Part shown: positions 30,700 to 40,058 of the stretch, piece by piece | How the letters are laid out: every line of letters begins with the position of its first letter | Numbering within the stretch: the first letter of the stretch is position 1 | Assembly: GCA_017503645.1 (NCBI GenBank) | Contig: JAFVSR010000018.1 | Span: 25,231-89,230, forward strand | Length of the DNA: 64,000 nt | Reading direction: 5' to 3' | Source: Bacteroidaceae bacterium | GTDB taxonomy: Bacteria > Bacteroidota > Bacteroidia > Bacteroidales > Bacteroidaceae | The notes under the pieces: generated by a model | Told to the model about the DNA's origin: nothing | Databases searched by the model: none | What the model saw: only the letters and a program-made list of their open reading frames with translations | Program-made: the position numbers and the translations under genes

Positions 30700-33600
30700 A
30701 AGGCACTGTTTTTAGGTAGAGTAAACATAATGACAAAACCACCGTCGCAGGCGCGGGCCTCGGCCCTGCCGCCACGCAACTGCATATAATCCTCGTGCAG
30801 GCGCACTATCTCTTTAACCACAAGATATTCCATACCCACAAGCCCGCCATTGGGGGCAAGGTTGTTCTTCGATGGGGTGAACATATCGGCTAAAATCTCC
30901 TCGGGCAGTGTGCGGCGGGTGTCGAGCAACTCCACACGCACCACATCGCCGCAATCCACCGCACGCAAACGCAGCTCGCCCGCAGCCTTGTATTCAAGGG
31001 CGGCATCAATCAACGAGCGGAACAGGAAGGAGAGCATATCCTTGTCGCCACCCACTACAATGTGCGTGGGTTCGTATTGCAACAGCAATGCACAACCGGC
31101 TTTCTTGGCCTTGCGTGCCACGGTGTGTTGCGCATCGCCAAAGAGTTCGTCGAGCGACACGGCCGACAGGCGGAAGCTCATTTCATCTAACTGCTTGGTG
31201 GCACACCCGCTCAATATGGCAAATATGGAGTTATAGTAGTCCATAAGTTCGCGCATAACGGCCACCTTTGCGGCAAGCGCCTGCGGCTCGTCGGTGACTG
31301 CGGCAGCCTGCTCCACAAGAGCACGTATGCGCCCGGGATAATATATTGTTTCGTGTTTTATAACCGACAGGCAGTTGTCCATAACCATATTTTGCACGTG
31401 CAAGCGGTTCTCTTCGAACTTCACACGCTCGGCCTCCTCCTCGGTGGCGGCAAGTGCCTTGTAGTGACCCGCAAGGCGCACCACGGAGTGATATGCCACA
31501 GAGGCGGCATAGCGTGCCACAAGTTCAAGATTAAGCAGTTCGTTTTCGCTCAACGGGCGTTCCGACGCAAGTTCTATAGCACCTATCATCACACGCTCGC
31601 CCGCCGAAAGCACATACAACGGCAAGATATTGAGCAGTTCGTCATCGGTCACATAGGCTGTGCCGCTCTCGAACACGCTGTGCAAATATATGGCAGCAGC
31701 CGATGCACCCGAAGGGGCAACCGCCACCACCGCCTCGTCGCCGCCATATTTGAGCAGCAACGACACACGCTCAATGCACATTGCATCGCCCGTGGCTGCC
31801 AGAATCTCGCTTGCCACCCGCTGTGCAAGTTCGCTTGTGGCAAGCGGTTCCTCGCCACCCGTAACGGCAAGCAGGCGGCTGTTAAGCCCCAAGACCATAC
31901 GGCTGTTCATACGCTCTATTACACCCTTGCGCACATACGACACGGCAAAGGCAAGCAGCAACAGTATCAACAGAAACAGCAGCAACGCAATGGCCGCCTG
32001 CCTGTGGTTGGCAAGCCGCTGCATATCCTCGTAGTGCTGTTCAAGCCCCTTGTCCTCGTGCACCAAACGGTAGAGCGATGCATATATGTTATTGTTGTAG
32101 CGATACTCCTGCCAACGCTGTGTGGCAAGCGCAGCCACCGCAACCTCGTTGCGTATATCCAATATGTTGAAGAAGATATCCTCCTTGAGCGAAAGGGGGA
32201 AAAGCCCGTTGCGCCACCACGAAAGCTCGGCTGCCGAGCCACTAAAAAGGGAGAGCGTGTCACTGCCACCCACGGTGCTGCGATAGTAGCTGTTGAGCCC
32301 GTCGATTACCTGCGCAGCATACACAAAGGTCTTTTCGTAATTGCCGTTCACATTGGAGAGGAAGGCCGAGTCGGCACGCAGGGCAATACTATCAAACAGC
32401 GCATCGGAGGCTGCCACGCCACAGGGGAGGAGCAACAGCATTGCCACCACGCAACGCACCACCACACGCGGCAGGCGGAACGAGAAACGGCTGCCCTTGC
32501 CTTGACGGCTGCTTATATCGAGCGAGCATACCGAGAATATTTCATCGGTCTTGCGATATTTTTCAATAATTCCCTTGCAATTCATAAGCCCGAATCCACC
32601 GCCCTTGTTCTTGCTGAGTTTGCCGGTAGCATCGCCTATGAGCGAGGCATCATAAACCTTTTCGTTGAGTATGCGCGCAATATCGGCCTGCGAAAGCCCT
32701 ATGCCGCTGTCGGTAACCGACAGCTCCACATAGCCGTCGCCCTCGGCAGCCTCCACGGTTATGGTGCCGCCCGACGGGGTGAACTTACCCGCGTTATCTA
32801 CGAGGGTGTTTATCATAAAAAGTGTGAGGGCACGGTCAGCCTTTACCACGGCATCGCTCATCTTCACATCGAGTGTTATGCCGCGTGCATCGAAGAACTG
32901 CCTGCTCTTGGCAATGATATCAAACAGTTCGCGCACCGAAAAGCGCTCTATCTGCAGGCTCAAATCGCCACGGCGCATTTTTATCCAGCGCTCCAGAATA
33001 ACATTATAGTCGTCGAGTTTTTCGGTGAGCTCGGCAATGTACTGCAGGCGGCGTTTGGCGGTCTCTTTATCCTCGCCGCGCGACAGGTTGCGCAGTTCGT
33101 TGAGCATACGGTCCATATATGGGCGCATACCCCCTAACACCGACACCGACACGCGCTTGAGCAGATTCTCGCGCTTGTGCTCGGCAAGGTATAGTGCGTG
33201 TGAGAGGCGCTGCTCCTCGATGCGCAGCTGTTCGTCGCTTATATTGGCTATGCGCAGCCCCTCCTCCACCGCCACGGCAATGTATGGCAGCGATAGTTCT
33301 ATGATGGCTCTCTTTCCCGCTGCAAGTTCCGCTTCGGTTGCAATATACAGCGTATATATGCGGTTATCATCAACGGGTGGCAACTGCAAACGATAGACAA
33401 ACGGATATTCGTCGCAAGCCTCAAAGGGTGCCAACAACGAAAAACGCATATCGCCAGCAAATCCATTGAAGCCGTCGTGCAGAATGGAGCATACGGCATT
33501 GCACACCTCCTCCTCGCTGCTCATTTCGCGCGGCAGGGAGGCAAGCAGATTGCGGCATATCTTAAGCAGGCGTTTAAGGTTTTGGGAATATGCGTTGTTG

Positions 33601-34952
33601 TAATGCCGCCAACGGCGGTTGGTTATATAGAGCAACGCACCCACCGACAAAAGCGCAAGCACCGCGGCCAATGCCCACCAATAGAGACGGGCCGCATTAT
33701 CGGCGGCAGCCTGCGCGCGGCTCTCCATCTGTTTGTTCATACGGGTAGTGCGCAGGAGGTCGAGGTACGCCTCGCGGTTGATGTCGGACAGCTCCTTATC
33801 GCCCACACCCGCATAGGCACAACTGGCCTCGCGGCGCACGCTCAACAGGCATTCGGGGATATTTATCACAAGGCTGTCCGTGGCGGAGAGGAGTTCCTCG
33901 GCATCATCGGCATATGTAACTATGTTCCATTCGAGCGAGTCGGCCGCAGGGTAATATTTGTGGTAGTAGCCGTTTATATCGGCAAGGGCCTCATCGAGCA
34001 ATGAGAGCGCCTCATAGTATCGCCCCTGCTGGGTGTTGCACGATGCGGCAACGGAGAGGGCCTCTATCTTCATATAGCCGTCGCCATAAAGGACAAAGCC
34101 GTTCACGGCATCGGTGGCAAGGGCAAGTGGCAACTCATTTGTGGCACCATAGCCTAACCTGCCAAGCAGTTGTGGGGTTTCGGTGGCTATTTGCTGTTGC
34201 AACGCCTCGCTGCGCAGAGCAATGGCAAGCAGCAGCCTGTAATTGGCCGACAGCCACACAAGCCCCCGGCCTGTCGCAAAATCAAGGCCACGGATATAAG
34301 CCTCAACACGCTTTGCGATATTGGGTTCGCTGCCCGCAAGAATCATACGGGCATAAACACGCAACGACACATCGTCGCATTGCTCCAACGCTTTTGCAAG
34401 ATATTCGGCAGCGGCATCGCGCTCCTCTTGCAAGCCAATATTTGAGAAATAGCATACCGACACCACGCCGAATTCAACCATCGCACGGGCAAAACGTTCC
34501 CTGTCGCCCGCCACAAGCGTGGCCTGTTCCTCCGATATACGACGCATATTGGCCAATGCGCTTGCGCGGTAATCGAAAAACTCCCTGTTGGCCGATGTGC
34601 GGTAACATATGGTCATAAGCCCCACGTCGGCGGCAAGGCGCTCTATCTCGCACTGCGACGATACAAGCACCCCCTTGTAGAGTTCCTGCGCACGCCTGTA
34701 GTCCATCTGCATCATTGCGGCATAGGCAAGCGCATTGCGGGCTATCATATTCTGTTCGTTGCCCGCATCCATTGCAAGCAACTGCGATGCGGCGCTATCC
34801 ACACGGGCAATATCCTTGTAGCGGCATTCGTCTATGATGCCACACAGCAGGGTTGCACGCTGCTCCATAGCAACGTCGTGCGAACCGCTGCTGCAAGCCG
34901 CCACAAGCAACAGCAACAGAGCGGCAAATATGTTACATAGCATCTTGCGCAT
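30696..34952 (-). CDS. Giant fused sensor kinase with two membrane-spanning halves
   Basis: 1418 residues, probably two-component sensing at the inner membrane. The first half has a lipoprotein-like start (LLLVAACSSGS), a periplasmic TPR-rich sensor (about 25-415), a membrane helix (about 420-440) and a cytosolic part. That part carries an intact HATPase (MINTLVDNAGKFTPSGG about 712-728; DSGIGLS about 746; GGGFGLMNCKGII about 783) but no clear phospho-acceptor His. The second half begins with a new signal/TM segment (VVAMLLLLPCGVAA, about 832-850), then a periplasmic loop, a membrane helix (about 988-1007) and a region with an H-box-like SVIKHETIYYPGRI (about 1194-1207). Its ATPase-like end is degenerate (LIDAALEY lacks the N-box Asn; DTRRTL replaces DxGxG). 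Resembles the DUF5112/DUF5113 group of Bacteroidales sensors. Overlaps its response regulator by 4 nt. Confidence 0.85.
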   Translation of the reverse strand: MRKMLCNIFAALLLLLVAACSSGSHDVAMEQRATLLCGIIDECRYKDIARVDSAASQLLAMDAGNEQNMIARNALAYAAMMQMDYRRAQELYKGVLVSSQCEIERLAADVGLMTICYRTSANREFFDYRASALANMRRISEEQATLVAGDRERFARAMVEFGVVSVCYFSNIGLQEERDAAAEYLAKALEQCDDVSLRVYARMILAGSEPNIAKRVEAYIRGLDFATGRGLVWLSANYRLLLAIALRSEALQQQIATETPQLLGRLGYGATNELPLALATDAVNGFVLYGDGYMKIEALSVAASCNTQQGRYYEALSLLDEALADINGYYHKYYPAADSLEWNIVTYADDAEELLSATDSLVINIPECLLSVRREASCAYAGVGDKELSDINREAYLDLLRTTRMNKQMESRAQAAADNAARLYWWALAAVLALLSVGALLYITNRRWRHYNNAYSQNLKRLLKICRNLLASLPREMSSEEEVCNAVCSILHDGFNGFAGDMRFSLLAPFEACDEYPFVYRLQLPPVDDNRIYTLYIATEAELAAGKRAIIELSLPYIAVAVEEGLRIANISDEQLRIEEQRLSHALYLAEHKRENLLKRVSVSVLGGMRPYMDRMLNELRNLSRGEDKETAKRRLQYIAELTEKLDDYNVILERWIKMRRGDLSLQIERFSVRELFDIIAKSRQFFDARGITLDVKMSDAVVKADRALTLFMINTLVDNAGKFTPSGGTITVEAAEGDGYVELSVTDSGIGLSQADIARILNEKVYDASLIGDATGKLSKNKGGGFGLMNCKGIIEKYRKTDEIFSVCSLDISSRQGKGSRFSFRLPRVVVRCVVAMLLLLPCGVAASDALFDSIALRADSAFLSNVNGNYEKTFVYAAQVIDGLNSYYRSTVGGSDTLSLFSGSAAELSWWRNGLFPLSLKEDIFFNILDIRNEVAVAALATQRWQEYRYNNNIYASLYRLVHEDKGLEQHYEDMQRLANHRQAAIALLLFLLILLLLAFAVSYVRKGVIERMNSRMVLGLNSRLLAVTGGEEPLATSELAQRVASEILAATGDAMCIERVSLLLKYGGDEAVVAVAPSGASAAAIYLHSVFESGTAYVTDDELLNILPLYVLSAGERVMIGAIELASERPLSENELLNLELVARYAASVAYHSVVRLAGHYKALAATEEEAERVKFEENRLHVQNMVMDNCLSVIKHETIYYPGRIRALVEQAAAVTDEPQALAAKVAVMRELMDYYNSIFAILSGCATKQLDEMSFRLSAVSLDELFGDAQHTVARKAKKAGCALLLQYEPTHIVVGGDKDMLSFLFRSLIDAALEYKAAGELRLRAVDCGDVVRVELLDTRRTLPEEILADMFTPSKNNLAPNGGLVGMEYLVVKEIVRLHEDYMQLRGGRAEARACDGGFVIMFTLPKNSAL

Positions 34953-34971
34953 AATTATGAGCGAAGATATG

Positions 34972-34979
34972 AATTTCTA
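34972..34979 (-). promoter_or_regulatory. -7 element of the sensor kinase operon
   Basis: TATCTTCG on the minus strand, 19 nt before the ATG. No convincing -33 box. Confidence 0.5.
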
Positions 34980-35039
34980 TTAAAAAATATGCGGCCCGCC
35001 GAATAAAATTAGCAGGCCGCACAGATAAAAATTCACTTT

Positions 35040-36086
35040 TCAGTTACTTTCGGTCAGGTTGGTTACCTCATAGGTATATGGGTTTATACACTGTAAAGTG
35101 TTGGGAACATCGGCATAGTTGCCAAGCGAAACAAGATATACAAAACCATTGTCGGCGGTGAGGATATTTGCGGGGTTAGTGGCAACCTCAATCTTTTTCA
35201 CCTCGGTGAACGACGGGATATCTATAACCGAAACGGTCTTGTCGTAGTTGGGATAGTCAAGGCCGCCTGAATTGGCCACAAACAATTTATTATCGGCCAC
35301 GCACAGCTGCTCGGGGTTGCGCCCCACTGCCACGGTGGCTTCCACAGCGCAAGCCGTGGTATCTATGCGGGCCACATTGCCATTATAATAGGTGGCATAC
35401 ACCTTGCCGCCTGCGCTTGCAAGGTAGCGGGGCTGTGCGGCAGTCTCTATTTTCTCTATCACGCGTGCCTCCTTGTCGGTTACCCAAATAACATTGTCGT
35501 TGGCCACGGTAATATACATTTTACTGCCATAGACACATATATCGTTGGCCGTGTCGCCCAGGCCCACGCCGTTCTGCTGCATAAAACAGTCGCGCACCAC
35601 AGAATGGTCGTTAAGGTTATATTTTGTGAGAACCGCATTGTTGTACCCCCACAACCCCTCGCAAAGAACATACATATCATTGCCCACAATCACTCCGCGA
35701 CGGGGCCCTACTCCCGCGGTGAAATTTGTAAGGAGGCGGCCATCGGTGGTAAAAAGGTTCACATCGCCATCGTTCACATAGTCCGATGTGGTGATGCATA
35801 TATAATCGCCCGCTGCAAATAGCTTATAGGGCGACGACACCCCGTCGGCAAGCCAGGGCTTTGCCACGGCACCTGTTGCCGTGTTGTAACTGCTGTGAAC
35901 GATTGTTTGGTTCCAATTGGCATCGTACTCCGAGAGGAAACCATACAGCACGCCATCTTTTTGGCACAACTCAGTCATATTCACACCGCTTGCAGGAGGA
36001 ACGAACGAAGGTGCATCATCGCTGTCGCTACAAGCCACAAATGAGATTGCCACAAAGGCAAAAAGAAGAAACAGATTCTTTTTCAT
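35040..36086 (-). CDS. btuG: BtuG-like surface lipoprotein, beta-propeller corrinoid binder
   Basis: 348 residues from MKKNLFLLFAFVAISFVACSDSDD, a lipoprotein signal peptide with SDSDD after the Cys, which favours surface export in Bacteroidetes. The rest is a run of about seven blade-like repeats of the YncE/DUF5074 kind (NDICVYGSKMYITVANDNVIWVTD; GKVYATYYNGNVARIDT; EQLCVADNKLFVANSGG; ANILTADNGFVYLVSLG). In gut Bacteroides, BtuG proteins of this build capture vitamin B12 very tightly and pass it to BtuB. The position 11 nt downstream of btuB under a cobalamin riboswitch supports that role. A longer upstream start would overlap btuB and is rejected. Confidence 0.88.
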   Translation of the reverse strand: MKKNLFLLFAFVAISFVACSDSDDAPSFVPPASGVNMTELCQKDGVLYGFLSEYDANWNQTIVHSSYNTATGAVAKPWLADGVSSPYKLFAAGDYICITTSDYVNDGDVNLFTTDGRLLTNFTAGVGPRRGVIVGNDMYVLCEGLWGYNNAVLTKYNLNDHSVVRDCFMQQNGVGLGDTANDICVYGSKMYITVANDNVIWVTDKEARVIEKIETAAQPRYLASAGGKVYATYYNGNVARIDTTACAVEATVAVGRNPEQLCVADNKLFVANSGGLDYPNYDKTVSVIDIPSFTEVKKIEVATNPANILTADNGFVYLVSLGNYADVPNTLQCINPYTYEVTNLTESN

Positions 36087-36097
36087 ATTTATATGTA

Positions 36098-38092
36098 TTA
36101 AAAGGTTATACAGGCAGTAAGCCTCCACTGCCGCCCGGGCATAGGATAGTAGCCAATTATCTCGTAGCTTTTATCGGTGAAGTTCAACAGCTCGCCCTGC
36201 AAGCGCAACAACCTGTTACCACGCAATGCAAACTCGCGGTTAAGCGACACGGAGTGTTCGGTGTATGCGGGCAGCCTGTTTTCGGCAATATTCTGCGGCA
36301 GCATATATCGCTCGCCCACAAATGTCACAAGATAGGAGATGTTTACCCATTTGTTGTTGAGCGTGAGCGAACCGTTTGCCGCGTGGCGCGGGGTATATGG
36401 TATCTGATGGCCGTAATTTTTTGAACTGCGGTTGGTTTTATCAACCGTGTGGCTGTAGCTGTACGATGCATCTGCAATAAGCTCTACATTGCGGGCAGGT
36501 GAACAGGTGACCGACAAGGTTGCATCCACCCCCTTGACATATACCCTGCCATAGTTTTGCATACGCCATATATACATTGTGGGCAGCGCCACTATTTTAT
36601 CCTTCACCCTGTTGTAATAGCCGTCGATGGAGAGAGCCACAGACAGTTTGCGGCCCAAACTGCCGCTGTAGGTGGCACCCACGTTGTACTGCGTGGCACG
36701 CTCGGGCTTGAGCCCCACATTGCCCATACGCTGGTAGTAGAGGTCGGCAAGTGTGGGAGTGCGAAAGATATCATTATACGAAGCACGCAGGCGCAACGGC
36801 ACGTTTTCCAATGGCTGCCAAGCAAACGACACCGCGGGCGAAAGGCGCTTTTTGCTGTCGGTTTTCGATGAACCGCCGGCATCGTCGGCAAGCAGTGTAC
36901 CCAACAGACTTGCCGTTGCTGTAACAGAGCCCCTTTCATACGATGCAGCCAACGCCGTTTGTGAATTTATTCTTTGCGGTTCCCGGCCTGCAAGAAAATT
37001 GTTTCTCACGGTGGCAAACGACAAATCGCTCGTCAAAGAAAAGGAGAAACCGCCGCCCATAGTATAGTGAGTGCCCACGGATGCATAATACTCGTTCTGC
37101 GTGTTTGCATCGGTTTGATAGCCGGCCGCAAAGTTCTTGTTCACCTGCTTATAGCGCGAAAAGAGATAGTTGTATTTTGCAACCACACGTGCCCGCCATT
37201 TAGCCGACAGCGCAAGCTCGCCCGTGGCCTGAACATAAAAATTATTATCCCACAAACGTTCGCTGTTGTCCTTGTTATATAGCCTTACACTGCCCGGCAA
37301 GCCACGCTCCGAGTCGTAATACGCAACCTTCATCTGCACATTGCCACGGTTGCCGAAATCGCCAAACAGATTACCTTCCGCTGCAATGCTCTTTGTGTCA
37401 CCATCGGCGCGATGCAGCCTGCTGCTCTGTGAGCCGTTTACAAGAGTGAAGGGGTAATCGCCGTCGGCACGCTGCACATTCAAGTGGGCCGAATAGCTCC
37501 AATGGCGGCCGAAAATCCTTTCGCGCAGCAACACAGCCCCCAAAAGCCCAAACGAGCCGACACGAGCCTTCGCCACGGTGCGGGTTGCAAGAGGCCTGCG
37601 GCTCCTAATTTCCAAAAAGCCTGCCGATGCAAAACTGCGTGCGGTGCGGAATATATCGTTCCCCTGCCCCACCGTGAGCGAGAGAAGTTCCACATTGTCG
37701 AGAGCATAACGCCCTATGTCTATCTGGCCGCTATAAGCATCGGACACCGCCACTCCATCGTAGCTCACCGCCGTGTGTTTGGCACCAAGCCCGCGCACCG
37801 ACACTGTTTTAAGGCCGCCTATACCGCCATAGTCCTGCACCTGCACACCGGCCATACGCTTTAGAGCATCGGCTGCCGTGGTATAGCCAAAGCGCTCAAT
37901 GTCACCGCTGCGCACTTCCTGTACAGGGGTGGCCGATGACAAAACAACATCCACAGCATCGCCCACAACCTCTATCTCTGCAAGGTTGCGCACCGACGAA
38001 AGCGTATCTACCTGTTGCGCGCGGCATATATGCGCACCGCACAACCACATACAAATGGTACAAAGGGCCGCAGCCCCAAAAAATCGTTGCAT
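36098..38092 (-). CDS. btuB: TonB-dependent vitamin B12 receptor
   Basis: Outer-membrane corrinoid importer. I start at MQRFFGAAALCTICMWLCG (664 residues); the frame is open further upstream, but that sequence is the riboswitch. Signal peptide, then a plug domain (about 45-160: EIEVVGDAVDVVLSSATPVQEV, IERFGYTTAADALKRMAGVQVQDYGG, TVSVRGLGAKHTAVSYDGVAVSD) and a beta-barrel to the C-terminal Phe (WRLTACITF). Compared with SusC proteins it is short and lacks the N-terminal carboxypeptidase-like extension, as expected for BtuB. Expression should fall when cobalamin is plentiful. Confidence 0.93.
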   Translation of the reverse strand: MQRFFGAAALCTICMWLCGAHICRAQQVDTLSSVRNLAEIEVVGDAVDVVLSSATPVQEVRSGDIERFGYTTAADALKRMAGVQVQDYGGIGGLKTVSVRGLGAKHTAVSYDGVAVSDAYSGQIDIGRYALDNVELLSLTVGQGNDIFRTARSFASAGFLEIRSRRPLATRTVAKARVGSFGLLGAVLLRERIFGRHWSYSAHLNVQRADGDYPFTLVNGSQSSRLHRADGDTKSIAAEGNLFGDFGNRGNVQMKVAYYDSERGLPGSVRLYNKDNSERLWDNNFYVQATGELALSAKWRARVVAKYNYLFSRYKQVNKNFAAGYQTDANTQNEYYASVGTHYTMGGGFSFSLTSDLSFATVRNNFLAGREPQRINSQTALAASYERGSVTATASLLGTLLADDAGGSSKTDSKKRLSPAVSFAWQPLENVPLRLRASYNDIFRTPTLADLYYQRMGNVGLKPERATQYNVGATYSGSLGRKLSVALSIDGYYNRVKDKIVALPTMYIWRMQNYGRVYVKGVDATLSVTCSPARNVELIADASYSYSHTVDKTNRSSKNYGHQIPYTPRHAANGSLTLNNKWVNISYLVTFVGERYMLPQNIAENRLPAYTEHSVSLNREFALRGNRLLRLQGELLNFTDKSYEIIGYYPMPGRQWRLTACITF

Positions 38093-38149
38093 ATAAACAA
38101 GGGTTAGCAAGCCTTCACCCGAGGCATTGTTAATACTCACATAATAGAT

Positions 38150-38320
38150 AAGAGGCAGGTTTTCTGGCTTGTCCGCCCTTGCGGTTACCTTCCCACCCCA
38201 CCGGGGGCAGTGGCAATAGATTACCGAGGCATAAATGGACTTACAGCTACGGGTATAGCTCCGGATTTCAACCGGATTCCCTTTTACTAACACCACCGAA
38301 AGGGGTGGCTGTTACACCTT
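38150..38320 (-). promoter_or_regulatory. Cobalamin riboswitch upstream of btuB
   Basis: On the minus strand the conserved core reads GGAATCCGGTTGAAATCCGG, then GAGCTATACCCGTAGCTGTA, GCCACTG, GGGAAGG and finally the B12 box AGCCAGAAAACCTGCC (38169-38154). All are in the order of the AdoCbl riboswitch class. About 60 nt separate it from the btuB ATG. In that interval a hairpin with arms AACAA/TTGTT and GGGT/ACCC (about 38131-38097) ends just before the start codon. It could serve as expression platform by hiding the ribosome-binding region. Confidence 0.95.
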
Positions 38321-38330
38321 TATCCGAGTG

Positions 38331-38361
38331 CGAAGATATAGCTATTGAAAATCTTATGCAA
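38331..38361 (-). promoter_or_regulatory. Promoter of the btuB-btuG unit
   Basis: TTG (38361-38359), 20-nt spacer, TATCTTCG (38338-38331) on the minus strand. Transcription would start about 38324, giving a leader of about 230 nt that contains the riboswitch. Confidence 0.75.
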
Positions 38362-38451
38362 CAATTTATGAGAATTTTTGTTGCAAATTTTCTTTTACCC
38401 CCGGTAACCCGCGAGTTGTTTGGGAATATTGCGGCCGGGTTTAATGACACC

Positions 38452-38496
38452 CCAAAAAAAGAGGGCAACCCCGCGTAATCACTACGGAGGGTTGCC
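38452..38496 (-). terminator. Second minus-strand terminator between rplI and btuB
   Basis: Arms GGCAACCC (38464-38471) and GGGTTGCC (38489-38496) with an inner CCG/CGG pair. On the minus strand it is followed by CTCTTTTTTT. It lies about 120 nt beyond the rplI terminator, with no gene recognised in between. Confidence 0.7.
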
Positions 38497-38612
38497 TGGG
38501 GGGAATTGAATGATTAAGAAAAAGTTCTACTAATTTTCTCGTTGCTTTGCTACTGTCTATTACTATAACACAGCAAAAAGAGAAAAGTTTGTAGAAAACA
38601 CAATTTTTTTAT

Positions 38613-38647
38613 AAAAAAAACGGGGCTGTGTCGTTGACACAGCCCCG
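38613..38647 (-). terminator. Terminator of the rpsF-rpsR-rplI operon
   Basis: Perfect 12-bp stem CGGGGCTGTGTC / GACACAGCCCCG with a GTT loop, followed on the minus strand by eight T. It begins about 30 nt after the rplI stop. Confidence 0.9.
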
Positions 38648-38676
38648 CTCGTATATATTTACCAAATAATCCTTAA

Positions 38677-39126
38677 TTATTCAGCAGCCTCGGCTACCAC
38701 ATTGTAGGGAACCTTAACGGTAACCTCCTTGTGCAAGCGGATTGTAGCATTGTACTCACCAACCTCTTTAGCAGCCTCAACCGAGATAACCTTGCGGTCA
38801 ACCTCGTGGCCAAGTTTAGCAAGCTCGTCGGCAATCTGAGCAGCAGTTACAGAACCGAAAACAGTACCTGTCTCGCTAACCTTAACGGCGATAGTGAGAG
38901 ATACACCCTGCAACTTCTGTGCAACAGCCTCGGCATCGGCCTTAATCTGGGCGAGCTTGTGAGCACGCTGACGAAGGTTCTCGGCGAGAACTTTCTTTGC
39001 AGACTCTGTAGCGACAACAGCCTTGCCTGTAGGAATCAAATAATTACGGCCATAACCGTCTTTTACCTTAACGATATCGTCTTTGTAACCAAGGTTGATT
39101 ACATCTTCTTTCAATATAAGCTCCAT
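38677..39126 (-). CDS. rplI: 50S ribosomal protein L9
   Basis: 149 residues, normal length. N-terminal rRNA-binding domain MELILKEDVINLGYKDDIVKVKDGYGRNYLIPTGKA, a long charged connecting helix (about 45-80) and the C-terminal domain (FGSVTAAQIADELAKLG). Last gene of rpsF-rpsR-rplI, 16 nt after rpsR. Confidence 0.98.
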   Translation of the reverse strand: MELILKEDVINLGYKDDIVKVKDGYGRNYLIPTGKAVVATESAKKVLAENLRQRAHKLAQIKADAEAVAQKLQGVSLTIAVKVSETGTVFGSVTAAQIADELAKLGHEVDRKVISVEAAKEVGEYNATIRLHKEVTVKVPYNVVAEAAE

Positions 39127-39142
39127 AATTATTCCTCCTTTT

Positions 39143-39412
39143 TTATTTCATCATATCAGTTACAAAAGGCAGCAAAGCCAAGTGGCGTGCGCGCTTAACA
39201 GCCTGAGCAATGCGACGCTGGAACTTCAAAGAAGTACCTGTGATGCGACGGGGAAGCAACTTACCCTGCTCGTTCAAGAATTTCTTCAAGAATTCGGGAT
39301 CCTTGTAATCGATATACTTGATACCGTTCTTTTTGAAACGGCAATACTTTTTCTTTTTGACATCAACTGTGGGAGGTGTCAAATATCTGATTTCTGAAGG
39401 TGTCTGTGCCAT
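39143..39412 (-). CDS. rpsR: 30S ribosomal protein S18
   Basis: 89 residues. Core [25 protein letters not shown], then the conserved [29 protein letters not shown]. Located between rpsF and rplI as in most bacteria. Confidence 0.98.
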   Translation of the reverse strand: MAQTPSEIRYLTPPTVDVKKKKYCRFKKNGIKYIDYKDPEFLKKFLNEQGKLLPRRITGTSLKFQRRIAQAVKRARHLALLPFVTDMMK

Positions 39413-39414
39413 AA

Positions 39415-39756
39415 TTATTCCTCCTTATTACCTTTAAGATTTCTTCTCTTGGCAGCATACTCAGCAGCATACTTGTCCAATTTCACTACCAATGAGCGGA
39501 TAACACGCTCGTCGCGACGATACTGCAACTCGAGCTTAGATATAACTTTGGGCTCAGCGTTGAACTCAAACATTACATAAAAACCAGTTGTCTTCTTCTC
39601 GATGGGGTAAGCAAGTTTCTTCAAGCCCCAGTTCTCTTCATTGACAATCTCCGCACCTTCAGCAGTGAGAATGCCTTTGAACTTCTCTACCGCTTCCTTC
39701 ATCTGAGCATCAGACAAAACGGGAGTTAAAATGAAAACGGTTTCGTATTGATTCAT
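39415..39756 (-). CDS. rpsF: 30S ribosomal protein S6
   Basis: 113 residues: [42 protein letters not shown], and [30 protein letters not shown]. First gene of the operon, 2 nt before rpsR, behind a near-consensus promoter. Confidence 0.98.
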   Translation of the reverse strand: MNQYETVFILTPVLSDAQMKEAVEKFKGILTAEGAEIVNEENWGLKKLAYPIEKKTTGFYVMFEFNAEPKVISKLELQYRRDERVIRSLVVKLDKYAAEYAAKRRNLKGNKEE

Positions 39757-39804
39757 TTTTAATTAATAAATTGGTTAAACATTCGTTTATCTAAAACGCG
39801 GGTG

Positions 39805-39835
39805 CAAAGATAGACATAAATTTTCAATTACCAAA
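39805..39835 (-). promoter_or_regulatory. Promoter of the rpsF operon
   Basis: TTTG (39835-39832), exactly 19 nt, TATCTTTG (39812-39805) on the minus strand: the best match to the Bacteroidetes housekeeping consensus in the window, with about 45 nt of leader. Confidence 0.9.
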
Positions 39836-40058
39836 GTTTTACGACAACCTTTTTCAAAACCACCGATATAAGACACTGCGAACGCGGCTGCACCACACAC
39901 CGCTGTGGCATTTTTAACCATAATTTGCAACCAAGAGGTAATTTTAAGCAAAAAAAATTTCTTTCTCTAAATATTTATATGTTTCTTTGCAACATAATGT
40001 GCAGTGCAGGGTGCACGCACACGGCAAAAGACAATAAAAACAATAAAATAATATAGAT
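39836..40058. other. Divergent intergenic region between rpsF promoter and a small membrane-protein gene
   Basis: No gene seen. TGTGCAGTGCAGGGTGCACG (about 39997-40016) contains the short inverted repeat GTGCA/TGCAC. No clear TAnnTTTG box is found for the plus-strand gene. Confidence 0.45.

Noticed and set aside
31353-33137. 594-codon plus-strand frame inside the sensor kinase gene
   Set aside because: Antisense shadow of a GC-rich gene; no start context, no domain, no promoter.
38093-38296. Upstream extension of btuB by 68 codons
   Set aside because: This sequence is the cobalamin riboswitch and its expression platform; the signal peptide begins at 38092.
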